A stretch of DNA of 44,100 nucleotides, from NCBI GenBank assembly GCA_902762905.1, contig CACWQE010000033.1:1-44100 (forward strand), read 5' to 3'. Positions 1 to 8,405 of this stretch are shown here, piece by piece. Made by a program: the position numbers and the translations under genes. Every line of letters starts with the position of its first letter. Within the stretch, counting starts at the first letter, position 1. This stretch comes from an uncultured Lachnospiraceae bacterium. GTDB lineage: Bacteria; Bacillota; Clostridia; Lachnospirales; Lachnospiraceae. The notes beneath the pieces are model-generated. The model saw only the letters and a program-made list of their open reading frames with translations. It searched no databases and was not told where the DNA came from.

Positions 1-208
1 TCAATGCAAGTGCTGACAGTCGCAAATGCCCCTCTTTGGAATCCAAATTTTTCTCTCCGAAGCTGAGGTTGGCACAATATACTGTCATTAGCATATACGT
101 TGTGCTTATCGCCCACCCGAAGCGTCCGGCGTTAATAGGCTCCGGAACTTTAATTGTGGTTAAAATTGATACTTTGATTACAGAACATGATTGAGTGATA
201 AATCACTT
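1..208. other. Unassigned structured intergenic DNA
   Basis: I recognise no gene here. Both strands stay open for about 60 codons in one frame (plus strand 3-194, with no convincing start or ribosome binding site), but neither conceptual product matches a family I know. Several short inverted repeats are visible: TTTGG/CCAAA near 38-50, GCACAA/TTGTGC near 74-114, TCCGG/CCGGA near 126-150, and a 6-bp AGTGAT/ATCACT hairpin around 194-207. It could be the tail of a structured RNA or a repeat whose start lies outside the window. Confidence 0.3.
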
Positions 209-221
209 GAAATAGAAAAAA

Positions 222-290
222 CGGATATGAATTAAAGATGAGCACTTGTAATTGGTGCATATGCTTATAATTCATATCCGCTTTTCTTTA
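222..290 (+). terminator. Long intrinsic-terminator-like hairpin
   Basis: A perfect 13-bp stem (222-234 with 268-280, CGGATATGAATTA and its complement) encloses a smaller GCAC/GTGC hairpin and is followed by CTTTTCTTTA. On the plus strand this is a good intrinsic terminator for whatever transcript enters from the left edge. On the minus strand the flanking A-run gives a weaker U-tract, so it may work in both directions. Confidence 0.6.
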
Positions 291-394
291 TATAACAGGT
301 TGAATAATTTCCTATTCTTGCATAATAATCAGAGATTACCATGAACCATATTAATAAATTGCTTTATTAATGTTCGTAATAATCAAGATATTTT

Positions 395-495
395 CTGTTC
401 CTATGGCTCAATATTACAGTAGATCACCTGCGCCAACGAAAGAACGGCTTCGGGGCTGGCGATAAGCATAGCGTAGTAGATTCTGATAGGAACAG
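395..495. repeat. 101-bp inverted-repeat-bounded structured element
   Basis: A perfect 10-bp inverted repeat (CTGTTCCTAT at 395-404, complement at 486-495) closes a region with an inner CGCCA/TGGCG stem at 431-461. No start codon with a ribosome binding site and no protein is apparent. It could be a folded RNA or a small inverted-repeat element. It matches none of the c-di-GMP riboswitch signatures I know, although it lies 3' of an EAL gene. Confidence 0.4.
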
Positions 496-528
496 CGCAA
501 AACACAATAACGTAAATATCGGTTGCAA

Positions 529-703
529 GGATATAACATCTATCATAAGCAGGTACTTCAGAACCGCCGGTACTTAGCGAGGTTTTTTCGAGCTTAGTAC
601 CGCTGCGAGTGATGAGTAGCGAGAGCGTGCCTGCGATGATATGTTATATCCAAAACAACCGATTCATAATCTAAATGTTTTGCGTGTCGGTTACTTACGC
701 TGT
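529..703. repeat. Dispersed hairpin repeat, copy 1
   Basis: An imperfect stem closes this unit: GGATATAACAT at 529-539 pairs with ATGTTATATCC at 641-651, with GCAGG/CCTGC just inside and a nested GGTACT/AGTACC hairpin around a T-run. The segment about 593-640 recurs in reverse complement at 44052-44100. Weaker similarity extends through ATTCATAA to ACTTACGCTGT on both sides, so the element probably runs to about 703. It then overlaps the 3' end of the EAL gene, whose TAA stop lies inside it. It resembles a REP or MITE-like dispersed element. Confidence 0.55.
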
Positions 704-2365
704 GCTAGGGGACGGATTCCACAGGGCTTCAAATTCGGACACCGGCACCGGCTTGGAGAAATAATATCCCTGTGACACCGGGCATCCATGATCGTAAAGG
801 AAATCAGCCTGCTCTTTGGTCTCTACACCCTCTGCAATGACATCTAATCCAAGATCGTTAGACATAGAGATGACATGGGAGACAATGGTCTGTCCGTTCT
901 TATTCTCAAAACAGGTGTCTAAGAAAAGACGATCCATCTTAAGCACATCAAACGGTGTATTCTTTAACATACTGAGAGAGGAAAGACCAGAACCAAAATC
1001 ATCCATCATAAGCGTGAAACCAGCTTCTTTGAAGGCATTGGCATATTGGATGGTTTCATCATTCTCAGCTGTTTCCGTAATCTCTATCTGTAATAATTCA
1101 ATCGGAATATCATATTCTGCAATGAGATTCTTCATATATTCTACAATGTTGAATTTGCCAAGATAAGTCCGGGACACATTGATTGAGATCGGAACCGGAG
1201 TAATGCCCTCGTCGATCCATTTGCGTAACAGCATACACACAGATTCCCACATAAACTGATCTAACTTCAATATGAATCCATTCTTTTCAAAGATAGGAAT
1301 AAAGGAATCCGGAGGAATGACCTGTTGGTTATCCGGTATCCAACGGACAAGTGCTTCGGCTCCAACAATCTCGGATTGTTCTTTGTTATAGCGATACTTT
1401 GGTTGTAAGAATACATGAAATTCATGATTTGCCAAAGCGGCATCTTCGATGTCCTCGATAAATGCAGTCTCGTTATGGATATCCTTCGGAATATCGTTAT
1501 AGAAAGCAACATTTTTCATAACTGAGTTCTTGATATAAGTTCTGGCAATGCCTGCCTTGTCGCCACAGGTACGATAGTGTGTACTTGTACCTGGCACGAT
1601 TGCAACACCATAGGACATACTGAATCGGATATTATTCCAACGCTGCAGCCGGGAGTCTAAAGTCTCAATAAAGGAGAGGATATCCTCTCTGGTTGTGTAA
1701 TAGGTGACAATCTCAAAGAGATCAGCAGACAAACGGCAATAAATGTGATTGTTATCACACATTACCTTCAGTGTGTCTAGGACATATTGCAGGATCTGAT
1801 CACCAATCTGGCTACCATGTACCTCGTTAATATAGCGGAATTTACGGATATCAAATTGGATAAATGCATATTCACGGCTTCGATCCCTGGACATAAATTC
1901 ATCAATCCGGCTTATGAATATGATCGGGTTCTTGTCATTGGTAAATGTCTGGACAATCTGAAGATTCTGCAGCTCCCTTTCTCCCATCGCATATAATTTG
2001 CCGACGTAGGAACGTATACAACCGGTTTCATCCAAGTCCAAATAACAGGTCAGGGAGTATAATTTCTTCGGGGAAGGATCAATCTGTAAATGAAGGTCTG
2101 CAGAAAGCTCTGTCATATGAATTGGTTCCCGGGTTCCCTGTTCCATACGTTCATATAGATTCATAATCTTGCTACGATCCTCGTCACATACCCATTTCCC
2201 AGTGTATAATTCTTTTAATAAATCCTGTCTGGTGTTTTTTAGTTGTTCTGGAAGATACGGATTGGATTCTAAATAGCAGAAACCAGTCTGGATATTCTTA
2301 TAAAAGTACATAGAATCAGAATGTTCCTGTCGGATTCTTGGCATATTAAGTAATTCTTTACGCAT
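695..2365 (-). CDS. EAL-domain c-di-GMP phosphodiesterase with degenerate GGDEF
   Basis: Soluble signalling protein of about 556 residues. The N-terminal ~140 residues look like a PAS-like sensory region. A GGDEF-fold domain follows at about 150-290, but the active-site loop reads SADLF instead of GGDEF, so cyclase activity is unlikely. The C-terminal EAL domain (about 305-555) keeps EALVRW, the MDDFGSG motif and AEGVET, which points to an active phosphodiesterase hydrolysing c-di-GMP to pGpG. No membrane segment is visible, so it should be cytosolic. The ATG at 2365 has GGAAG five bases upstream. A TTG at 2377 behind GGGTGG is an alternative start. It is transcribed alone on the minus strand. 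Domain identity is secure; the activity split is inferred from motifs. Confidence 0.88.
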   Translation of the reverse strand: MRKELLNMPRIRQEHSDSMYFYKNIQTGFCYLESNPYLPEQLKNTRQDLLKELYTGKWVCDEDRSKIMNLYERMEQGTREPIHMTELSADLHLQIDPSPKKLYSLTCYLDLDETGCIRSYVGKLYAMGERELQNLQIVQTFTNDKNPIIFISRIDEFMSRDRSREYAFIQFDIRKFRYINEVHGSQIGDQILQYVLDTLKVMCDNNHIYCRLSADLFEIVTYYTTREDILSFIETLDSRLQRWNNIRFSMSYGVAIVPGTSTHYRTCGDKAGIARTYIKNSVMKNVAFYNDIPKDIHNETAFIEDIEDAALANHEFHVFLQPKYRYNKEQSEIVGAEALVRWIPDNQQVIPPDSFIPIFEKNGFILKLDQFMWESVCMLLRKWIDEGITPVPISINVSRTYLGKFNIVEYMKNLIAEYDIPIELLQIEITETAENDETIQYANAFKEAGFTLMMDDFGSGLSSLSMLKNTPFDVLKMDRLFLDTCFENKNGQTIVSHVISMSNDLGLDVIAEGVETKEQADFLYDHGCPVSQGYYFSKPVPVSEFEALWNPSPSTA

Positions 2366-2377
2366 TGCTTCTTCCAA

Positions 2378-2607
2378 AAGACACCACCCTTTCTCTATGA
2401 TCTGAATTCATTTCCAATAGAATAAGTATAACCATAAAAATCAATGTCTGACGTTAGGTTTTCTAATTACATAACAGTATAACACAAGAAAGAAAAGCTG
2501 AATATACTTTTTGGAAATATTTTATATTTTTATATAAATAAAAATATGGATTATTACGAAACAAATTACCTAAAATTAAGTTGTAGGATATTGTTTAGGG
2601 ATAAACG
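2378..2607. other. AT-rich divergent intergenic region
   Basis: The region separates the divergent EAL gene and queA. It is very AT-rich and holds a near-perfect palindrome around 2525-2548 (ATATTTTTA with its complement). I see no ORF with a ribosome binding site and no clear promoter for the EAL gene. Confidence 0.4.
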
Positions 2608-2636
2608 GTGACAAGTTTTGGTGAATGTGATATCAT
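2608..2636 (+). promoter_or_regulatory. Promoter for queA
   Basis: GTGACA at 2608-2613, a 17-bp spacer and TATCAT at 2631-2636 make a plausible sigma-A promoter about 45 bp upstream of the queA start. Confidence 0.5.
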
Positions 2637-2680
2637 AATCCATTAGAGTTGTTATCTAGTATATGGATAGGAGATAAAAA

Positions 2681-3715
2681 ATGAAATTAACAGATTTTAA
2701 CTATGATTTACCAGAAGAATTGATTGCACAGGACCCATTAGAGAAGAGAAGTGATTCCCGCCTGATGGTGGTAGGAAGAGAAGATGGCAGCATTACACAT
2801 AAACATTTCTACGATATTATCGATTACCTGAATCCGGGTGATTGTCTAGTTATTAATGATACGAAGGTAATTCCTGCCCGATTGATGGGGGTAAAACCAG
2901 ATACAGGAGCGTCCATTGAGGTGTTATTGTTAAAGCGGAAAGAAGAAAAGGTATGGGAGACACTTGTCAAACCGGGTAAGAAGATGAAGGTAGGAGCCAA
3001 AGTGGAATTTGGGGATGGCTTATTGACTGGCGAAGTAATTGATATTGTGGAGGAAGGCAATCGTCTGATCCGTTTTGAATATGAGGGAATCTGGGAAGAG
3101 TTGCTGGATCAGTTGGGACAGATGCCGTTGCCGCCATATATCACACATCAGTTAAAGGATAAGAACCGGTATCAGACAGTATATGCAGAGCATGAAGGCT
3201 CAGCGGCTGCACCAACGGCGGGTCTGCATTTTACAAAGGAATTATTGCAGCAGATCAAAGATAAGGGAGTAGACATTGCACATGTGACACTGCATGTTGG
3301 ACTTGGAACCTTTCGTCCGGTGAAGGTAGATAATATCTTAGACCACCATATGCATTCGGAATTCTATATGGTAGATCAGGAGGCGGCGGATAAGATCAAT
3401 GCCGCAAAAGCAAGAGGGAATCAAGTCATTTCAGTGGGAACAACGAGTACAAGAACGATTGAGTCGGTAGCCGATGAGAATGGATTCATGCGTGCGGCAA
3501 GCGGATGGACGGATATTTTCATTTATCCGGGATATCAGTTTAAGGTGGTAGATTCATTGATCACGAACTTCCATTTGCCGGAATCCACATTGCTGATGCT
3601 GGTATCTGCTTTATCAACGAGAGAGAATATGCTGCATGCATATGAGGTTGCTGTGCAGGAACGTTATCGTTTCTTCTCTTTTGGTGACGCTATGTTCATA
3701 CAGAAAAGACAATAA
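2681..3715 (+). CDS. queA: S-adenosylmethionine:tRNA ribosyltransferase-isomerase QueA
   Basis: Transfers and isomerises the ribosyl part of S-adenosylmethionine onto preQ1 at tRNA position 34, giving epoxyqueuosine in the queuosine pathway. The 344-residue length is normal for QueA. Family landmarks include the N-terminal [13 protein letters not shown], the [15 protein letters not shown] segment, the [10 protein letters not shown] motif near residue 180, [10 protein letters not shown] and the C-terminal [16 protein letters not shown]. The ATG is preceded by GGATAGGAGATAAAA. The gene appears monocistronic from its own promoter. Neither tgt nor another queuosine gene lies nearby in this window. 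Confidence 0.97.
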   Translation: MKLTDFNYDLPEELIAQDPLEKRSDSRLMVVGREDGSITHKHFYDIIDYLNPGDCLVINDTKVIPARLMGVKPDTGASIEVLLLKRKEEKVWETLVKPGKKMKVGAKVEFGDGLLTGEVIDIVEEGNRLIRFEYEGIWEELLDQLGQMPLPPYITHQLKDKNRYQTVYAEHEGSAAAPTAGLHFTKELLQQIKDKGVDIAHVTLHVGLGTFRPVKVDNILDHHMHSEFYMVDQEAADKINAAKARGNQVISVGTTSTRTIESVADENGFMRAASGWTDIFIYPGYQFKVVDSLITNFHLPESTLLMLVSALSTRENMLHAYEVAVQERYRFFSFGDAMFIQKRQ

Positions 3716-3856
3716 ATGTAAAAGAAAATGATAGGGACAAACCTAGTAAAATCAAGGGCTGCAACTGCTGGTTGACAAATTTCAAGGTAGACTTGGTAGA
3801 AGAAATACAGAGGAAATTATACGATGGGAAAAAATGAGCAAAAGGAGAAATTGAAT

Positions 3857-4867
3857 ATGAATTTATCAGAAAAGATTTTCAACGAACGCCGGAAGCTTGG
3901 TTTATCCCAGGAGCAGTTTGCAGAGAAAATGCAGATCAGTCGGCAGGCAGTTAGTAAATGGGAGTCGGGTCAGTCCACACCCGATCTGGATAAGATCGTT
4001 CTTATGAGTCAGATTTTTGGTGTGTCCACGGATTATCTGTTGAAAGAGGAGGATGATACAGTAGGGGATAATCAGATTGTTAGGGAAGTTGAGAATACAG
4101 ATGCAGCGTTACGCGTGCTTACGAAAGATGAGAGCGATTCTTATATGGAAGAGAGAGAGAAATCGGGTAAACGGATTGCAATTGGAGTAAGCTTGTGCTT
4201 GCTAAGTCTTGCATTTTCCTGTATTGCGATTCTGATTGCAAAGGGAATGGGAGTACCAGAGGATATTCAGGATGCCGCTGCAGGAACAGTTATGTTCCTT
4301 CTGATCGGAACTGCAGTTATGTTATTTGTAATGTCTGGTCTGCGGCTTCATGTATATGAATATTTGGAAAAAGAAGATTTTATGCTTCCGGAGGATATCA
4401 AGCAGTTGATCATGGATAAGAAGAAAGCGTATCAGGAGAGGTTCAATATTCATATTACAGTGGGTGTTGTTCTGACAATTCTATCTGTTGTATTGTGTAT
4501 GTTGGCAGAGACATTTCTGGCATACACAGCGGGGAAAGATTATACCGATGAGGTGCAGGGAGTGATCATGTTCAGCTTGCTTGCGATTGCTGTGTTTTTA
4601 TTTGTTCGGGCAGGAATGCGTATGGGAACTTACGATATTTTATTGCAGGAGAAGGATTATAGCAAAGATAAGAAGCGGGCAAAAAGAGAGGGAGAAGACC
4701 GAATGGGTCTGATTGCAGGAATCTATTGGTGCCTGATGTGTGCTATTTATCTTGGGTTCAGTTTCTTAACAAATGATTGGGGAAGAAGCTGGATTTTGTG
4801 GCCGGTTGCGGGCTGTGTGTTTGGAGCGATTGCGGTTGCTGTTACAGTGAAACAATCGCACCGTTAA
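3857..4867 (+). CDS. XRE-family regulator with six-helix membrane tail
   Basis: The first ~60 residues are a classic Cro/C1 helix-turn-helix (LGLSQEQFAEKMQISRQAVS, then KWESGQSTPD). The rest holds about six hydrophobic helices and no recognised enzymatic domain. The membrane part looks duplicated: a unit of two helices ending in YEYLEKED is repeated as two helices ending in YDILLQEKD, followed by a third pair. This suggests a membrane-tethered DNA-binding protein of a type common in Clostridia, with unknown signal and targets. The ATG at 3857 has AAGGAG upstream and starts the usual MNLSEKI. An upstream in-frame ATG at 3824 behind GAGG would add 11 residues. Confidence 0.85.
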   Translation: MNLSEKIFNERRKLGLSQEQFAEKMQISRQAVSKWESGQSTPDLDKIVLMSQIFGVSTDYLLKEEDDTVGDNQIVREVENTDAALRVLTKDESDSYMEEREKSGKRIAIGVSLCLLSLAFSCIAILIAKGMGVPEDIQDAAAGTVMFLLIGTAVMLFVMSGLRLHVYEYLEKEDFMLPEDIKQLIMDKKKAYQERFNIHITVGVVLTILSVVLCMLAETFLAYTAGKDYTDEVQGVIMFSLLAIAVFLFVRAGMRMGTYDILLQEKDYSKDKKRAKREGEDRMGLIAGIYWCLMCAIYLGFSFLTNDWGRSWILWPVAGCVFGAIAVAVTVKQSHR

Positions 4868-4873
4868 ATGTTC

Positions 4874-4918
4874 ACCCTGGCACAGCGTATCTATCTGTCC
4901 TTATTTACGCTGTGCAGG
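4874..4918. terminator. Shared bidirectional terminator between convergent genes
   Basis: CACAGCGTA and TACGCTGTG form a 9-bp stem, extended by GC pairs, between the convergent XRE gene and the EamA transporter. It overlaps the last codons of the transporter. U-tracts are poor on both sides, so termination strength is uncertain. Confidence 0.5.
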
Positions 4919-5821
4919 GAGTTGTGCTAATACGATTGCGATGAAGATGAGTACGCATCCCGACAATTCCTGTGCATTCATGGACTGTCCGAGCAGAATC
5001 CAGCCAGCGAGGACAGAGAATACGGATTCGAGACTCATCAGCAAAGAGGCAATGGTTGGATTGAGTCCGTTCTGTCCGACAATCTGCAAAGTATAACCTA
5101 CACCACAGGATAAGGCACCGGCATATAGCAGAGGAATCCAGGCATTGATGCTGCCAAAAGCAGGAAGCCATGCCTGAATACCGGCGACAGAGTGCTGCAT
5201 ATCTGCAAAGAACATCGGAATCAATCCGAGAATACCGCATACAAAGAATTGCAGGCAGGACAACCGTACACCATCCACTAATGGAGAGAAGTGGTCAATG
5301 GTGAGAATATGGCAGGCAAATACAACGGCGCAGAGCAATACCAGCATATCCCGTGTCTGTAAAGAGAACCCACTCTCATCCATGCAGAGCAGATATAATC
5401 CTGCAACTGCAAGCACAACACCGATCCAGATCTTAAGTCCACAGTGTTTATGGAAGAACAGACCGAGAATCGGTACGATCAGTATATAACAGGCGGTGAA
5501 GAATCCGGCTTTGCCGGCAGGCACACCAAAATATAGCCCTAACTGTTGCAAGGTGGTTGCGGCAAACAGAATGCAACCACAACAGATACCTCCAATCAGG
5601 AGGTCTTTTTTTTGTTTTTGAGTTGGAGCGGGATTGCCGTTCTTGCAATCTAATATTTTAATGACCGGAAGCAGAAAGATACCGCCAATAAAGGAGCGGA
5701 TGCAGTTAAAGGTATATGGTCCGATTGCTTCGGCTCCGGTTGTCTGTGCTACAAATGCAACACCCCAGATCAGGGCAGCAAGCACAAGAAAAAATGAATT
5801 TCTGATTTTATTTACTTTCAT
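4901..5821 (-). CDS. EamA/DMT-family transporter
   Basis: A 306-residue polytopic membrane protein with about ten hydrophobic helices and two EamA-like halves, the usual layout of drug/metabolite transporters. The N-terminus FFLVLAALIWGVAFVAQ is typical of the family. The substrate cannot be read from sequence. It starts six bases after the aroA stop and has only a weak ribosome binding site (AGGG), so it is probably translationally coupled and expressed with tyrA-aroA. The position suggests export of an aromatic amino acid or related metabolite, but this is inference from context only. Confidence 0.87.
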   Translation of the reverse strand: MKVNKIRNSFFLVLAALIWGVAFVAQTTGAEAIGPYTFNCIRSFIGGIFLLPVIKILDCKNGNPAPTQKQKKDLLIGGICCGCILFAATTLQQLGLYFGVPAGKAGFFTACYILIVPILGLFFHKHCGLKIWIGVVLAVAGLYLLCMDESGFSLQTRDMLVLLCAVVFACHILTIDHFSPLVDGVRLSCLQFFVCGILGLIPMFFADMQHSVAGIQAWLPAFGSINAWIPLLYAGALSCGVGYTLQIVGQNGLNPTIASLLMSLESVFSVLAGWILLGQSMNAQELSGCVLIFIAIVLAQLPAQRK

Positions 5822-5827
5822 GATATT

Positions 5828-7108
5828 CTACCCTAATTTTCCCAAATCTTCATAGAAGGTCGGATAAGAGATATTGACACATTCGGCACCAAGAATCTCA
5901 GTATCTCCATCCGCAAGACCGCCGGCAATGGCAAAGCTCATAGCAATACGGTGATCGAGTTTGGAATCAATCGTAGCAGCATGAAGCGGCTTGCCGCCAT
6001 GAATGATCATACCATCATCGGTTGCTTCAATATCAACTCCCATCGCTGACAGGTTATCGACCATAACATCAATCCGGTTGGATTCTTTGACTTTCAGTTC
6101 CTGGGCATCTTTGATCGTTGTCGTTCCATCAGCAAATGCTGCCATAATAGCGATAATCGGAATCTCATCGATCAGCTTCGGAATGATATCCCCCTCAATC
6201 GTGCATCCGTGAAGAGAACTTGTGCGGACCGTAATATCGGCGACGGGTTCCCCGACATCCTGCTTCACATTCGTAAGAGTAATATCTGCCCCCATGTTCC
6301 TGCACACGGTAAGAATACCGTCTCTGGTCGGATTGATCCCAACATTGCGGACCGTGATCTCGGAATTCGGTGTGATCAGTCCGGCAACAATGAAATATGC
6401 CGCAGAGGAAATATCCCCCGGAACATCAATATGCTGTGCGTGTAATTCCTTTGCGGGTGTGACGGTGGCAGTAGTGCCCTCACTCTTGATATCGACGCCA
6501 AAGGATTCAAACATCAATTCGGTATGATTTCTGGAAAGAGCAGGTTCTGTCACGCTGGTTGTTCCTTCTGCATATAGTCCGGCCAGCAGAATTGCTGACT
6601 TGACCTGTGCGGAAGCAACCGGGGAAGCGTAATGGATTCCGTGAAGATGACCACCGGATACGGTAAATGGCGCACATTGCTCTTTTTCTAAACTATGGAA
6701 AGAAGCTCCCATTAAGGAAAGAGGTTTCATAATCCGTCCCATCGGACGCTTGCGGATAGAAGCGTCTCCATCTACAGTAGAGGTAAAGGGCTGTGCGGCT
6801 AGAATACCAGACATTAATCTTGTCGTTGTACCACTGTTGCCGACATCCAAAATGGTGGCTGGAGCAGTAAGTCCATGTAAGCCGTTGCCATGTATACGTA
6901 CGGTATTGGTAGAAGGATTATTCTCGATCTCTATGCCCATTTTTTGAAAACAAGAGATAGATGATAAGCAATCTGCCCCCTGTAAGAATCCGGTTACTTC
7001 GGTTGTACCCTTTGCAAGGGAGCCGAGCATAATACTTCTGTGTGAAATAGATTTGTCACCGGGAACGGTGAGTTCTCCACGTAATTGGTTAAAATGTCTG
7101 ATCTGCAT
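5828..7108 (-). CDS. aroA: 3-phosphoshikimate 1-carboxyvinyltransferase (EPSP synthase)
   Basis: Sixth step of the shikimate pathway: joins shikimate-3-phosphate and phosphoenolpyruvate to give EPSP in the cytosol. The 426-residue length is normal. Diagnostic motifs are PGDKSISHRSIMLGSLAKG near residue 17, the GNSGTTTRLMSG phosphoenolpyruvate site near residue 90, RKRPMGR, and the C-terminal KLDHRIAMSFAIAGG. The start ATG has AGGAG seven bases upstream, and the end of tyrA lies just before it, so the two genes are coupled. An alanine follows the GNSGTTTRLMSGIL stretch as in many Gram-positive enzymes. I did not try to predict glyphosate sensitivity class. Confidence 0.97.
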   Translation of the reverse strand: MQIRHFNQLRGELTVPGDKSISHRSIMLGSLAKGTTEVTGFLQGADCLSSISCFQKMGIEIENNPSTNTVRIHGNGLHGLTAPATILDVGNSGTTTRLMSGILAAQPFTSTVDGDASIRKRPMGRIMKPLSLMGASFHSLEKEQCAPFTVSGGHLHGIHYASPVASAQVKSAILLAGLYAEGTTSVTEPALSRNHTELMFESFGVDIKSEGTTATVTPAKELHAQHIDVPGDISSAAYFIVAGLITPNSEITVRNVGINPTRDGILTVCRNMGADITLTNVKQDVGEPVADITVRTSSLHGCTIEGDIIPKLIDEIPIIAIMAAFADGTTTIKDAQELKVKESNRIDVMVDNLSAMGVDIEATDDGMIIHGGKPLHAATIDSKLDHRIAMSFAIAGGLADGDTEILGAECVNISYPTFYEDLGKLG

Positions 7109-7119
7109 TGATGTTTCTC

Positions 7120-8223
7120 CTATCGTTCATAAACTGTATATTGATGCTGTTTTAACTGTTCTGCCGCAGCAATGGCGCTTTCATTATCATAGAAGGCAAG
7201 GCGTAACACACCTTCGTTATCTTCCCGGTTATGGGTAATGCCGATATTTTTCAGGTTGATTCCTGCATTGCCGATGATCGTAACGGCCTTGGCGATAGCA
7301 TTTGGTTCATCCGGAATATCAATGTACACTTCGTAATTCATCCGAATCACTCCCGTTGCATGTTCTGGAATCGAATTGCGGTAATCTTTGGCATGGTCAA
7401 AGAACGAGTAGATTCCACGGGCGTCTTCGGACTCGATCGCTGTAATCATAGTATCTAATTCATTGCGAAATGTCTGTAAGCCTTTCACAACATTAGAAGG
7501 ATTGCTCAACAGAATGTGCTCCCAGACAACCGGATTAGAAGAGGCAATTCGTGTAATATCTTTGAAACCGCCGGCTGCGAGTTGTTTGAGCATACCATTC
7601 TCATCATCCTGTGCGGCAACCAGATTCACCAAAGATGAGGCAATTACATGCGGTATATGACTGATATATGCAGTGATCTCGTCATGCCGTTCCGGACTAT
7701 ACAGGATTGGAATTGCACCGAGATCCTCGATAAATGTGCGGAAAGCGTCAACTTTATCTTCTGAAACAGTCTCAGAAGGTGTCACAAAGTAGTAAGCATT
7801 TTCAACCAGACGGTCGTGTGCTGCTTCATAACCGCTTCGTTCGGAACCGACCATTGGATGTCCACCAATGAAATAATTCTCTAACTTTTGATCGTGAATT
7901 GCCTGATAGATATCACTCTTCACGCTTCCTACATCGGTTAAGATGCAATCATCTTTCATGATCCGCTTTAATATAGGAAGATAAGCAATATTGTAATGTA
8001 CCGGGGCACACAAAAAGATATAATCACAGTTATGCATTGCCTCGATCGAGGTTACAGTCTTAGATAAGGTATGATCTTCTAAGGCAAGCCGTAGGGCTTC
8101 CTGATCTACATCGTATCCTAATATCTCGGTATCGGGAAAGATGCGCCGGATGGACTTGGCGATGGAACCACCGATGAGTCCTAAACCGATAAATCCAATA
8201 CTGAAATGTTCTTTTGTATTCAT
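7120..8223 (-). CDS. tyrA: Prephenate dehydrogenase with C-terminal ACT domain
   Basis: NAD-dependent oxidative decarboxylation of prephenate to 4-hydroxyphenylpyruvate, the committed step to tyrosine. The Rossmann nucleotide-binding motif GFIGLGLIGGSIAKSI lies near the N-terminus. The catalytic region holds GGHPMVGSERSGYEAA and AAGGFKDITRIASS. The last ~75 residues (VYIDIPDEPNAIAKAVTIIG onward) form an ACT domain, consistent with tyrosine feedback. I chose the ATG at 8223 because GGAG sits nine bases upstream and the Rossmann motif begins at once. The ATG at 8247 would add eight residues without a good ribosome binding site. First gene of a tyrA-aroA-transporter operon. Confidence 0.95.
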   Translation of the reverse strand: MNTKEHFSIGFIGLGLIGGSIAKSIRRIFPDTEILGYDVDQEALRLALEDHTLSKTVTSIEAMHNCDYIFLCAPVHYNIAYLPILKRIMKDDCILTDVGSVKSDIYQAIHDQKLENYFIGGHPMVGSERSGYEAAHDRLVENAYYFVTPSETVSEDKVDAFRTFIEDLGAIPILYSPERHDEITAYISHIPHVIASSLVNLVAAQDDENGMLKQLAAGGFKDITRIASSNPVVWEHILLSNPSNVVKGLQTFRNELDTMITAIESEDARGIYSFFDHAKDYRNSIPEHATGVIRMNYEVYIDIPDEPNAIAKAVTIIGNAGINLKNIGITHNREDNEGVLRLAFYDNESAIAAAEQLKQHQYTVYER

Positions 8224-8327
8224 AGATTTCCACTCCATTTTCTTCATATTCTGATATACAGATATATAAGTATATATTACTATCTGCTTTTACTTCTTGT
8301 GTTGCTTAGATAATTTTTATTGCATTC

Positions 8328-8356
8328 ATTGTAATATCAGAAAATGAATATGTCAA
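8328..8356 (-). promoter_or_regulatory. Promoter of the tyrA-aroA operon
   Basis: Read on the minus strand: TTGACA (8356-8351), a 17-bp spacer, then TACAAT (8333-8328). This is a near-consensus sigma-A promoter about 105 bp upstream of the tyrA start. The leader shows no T-box signature that I can recognise. Confidence 0.75.
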
Positions 8357-8405
8357 CACTTTAAATTGCTAAAGTGGAAAATGCTCCGATAAAGCAAGAA
8401 TATGT

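Noticed and set aside
395..495. c-di-GMP riboswitch for the EAL gene
   Set aside because: It lies 3' of the gene on its strand, and the conserved bases of c-di-GMP-I and -II aptamers are not present.
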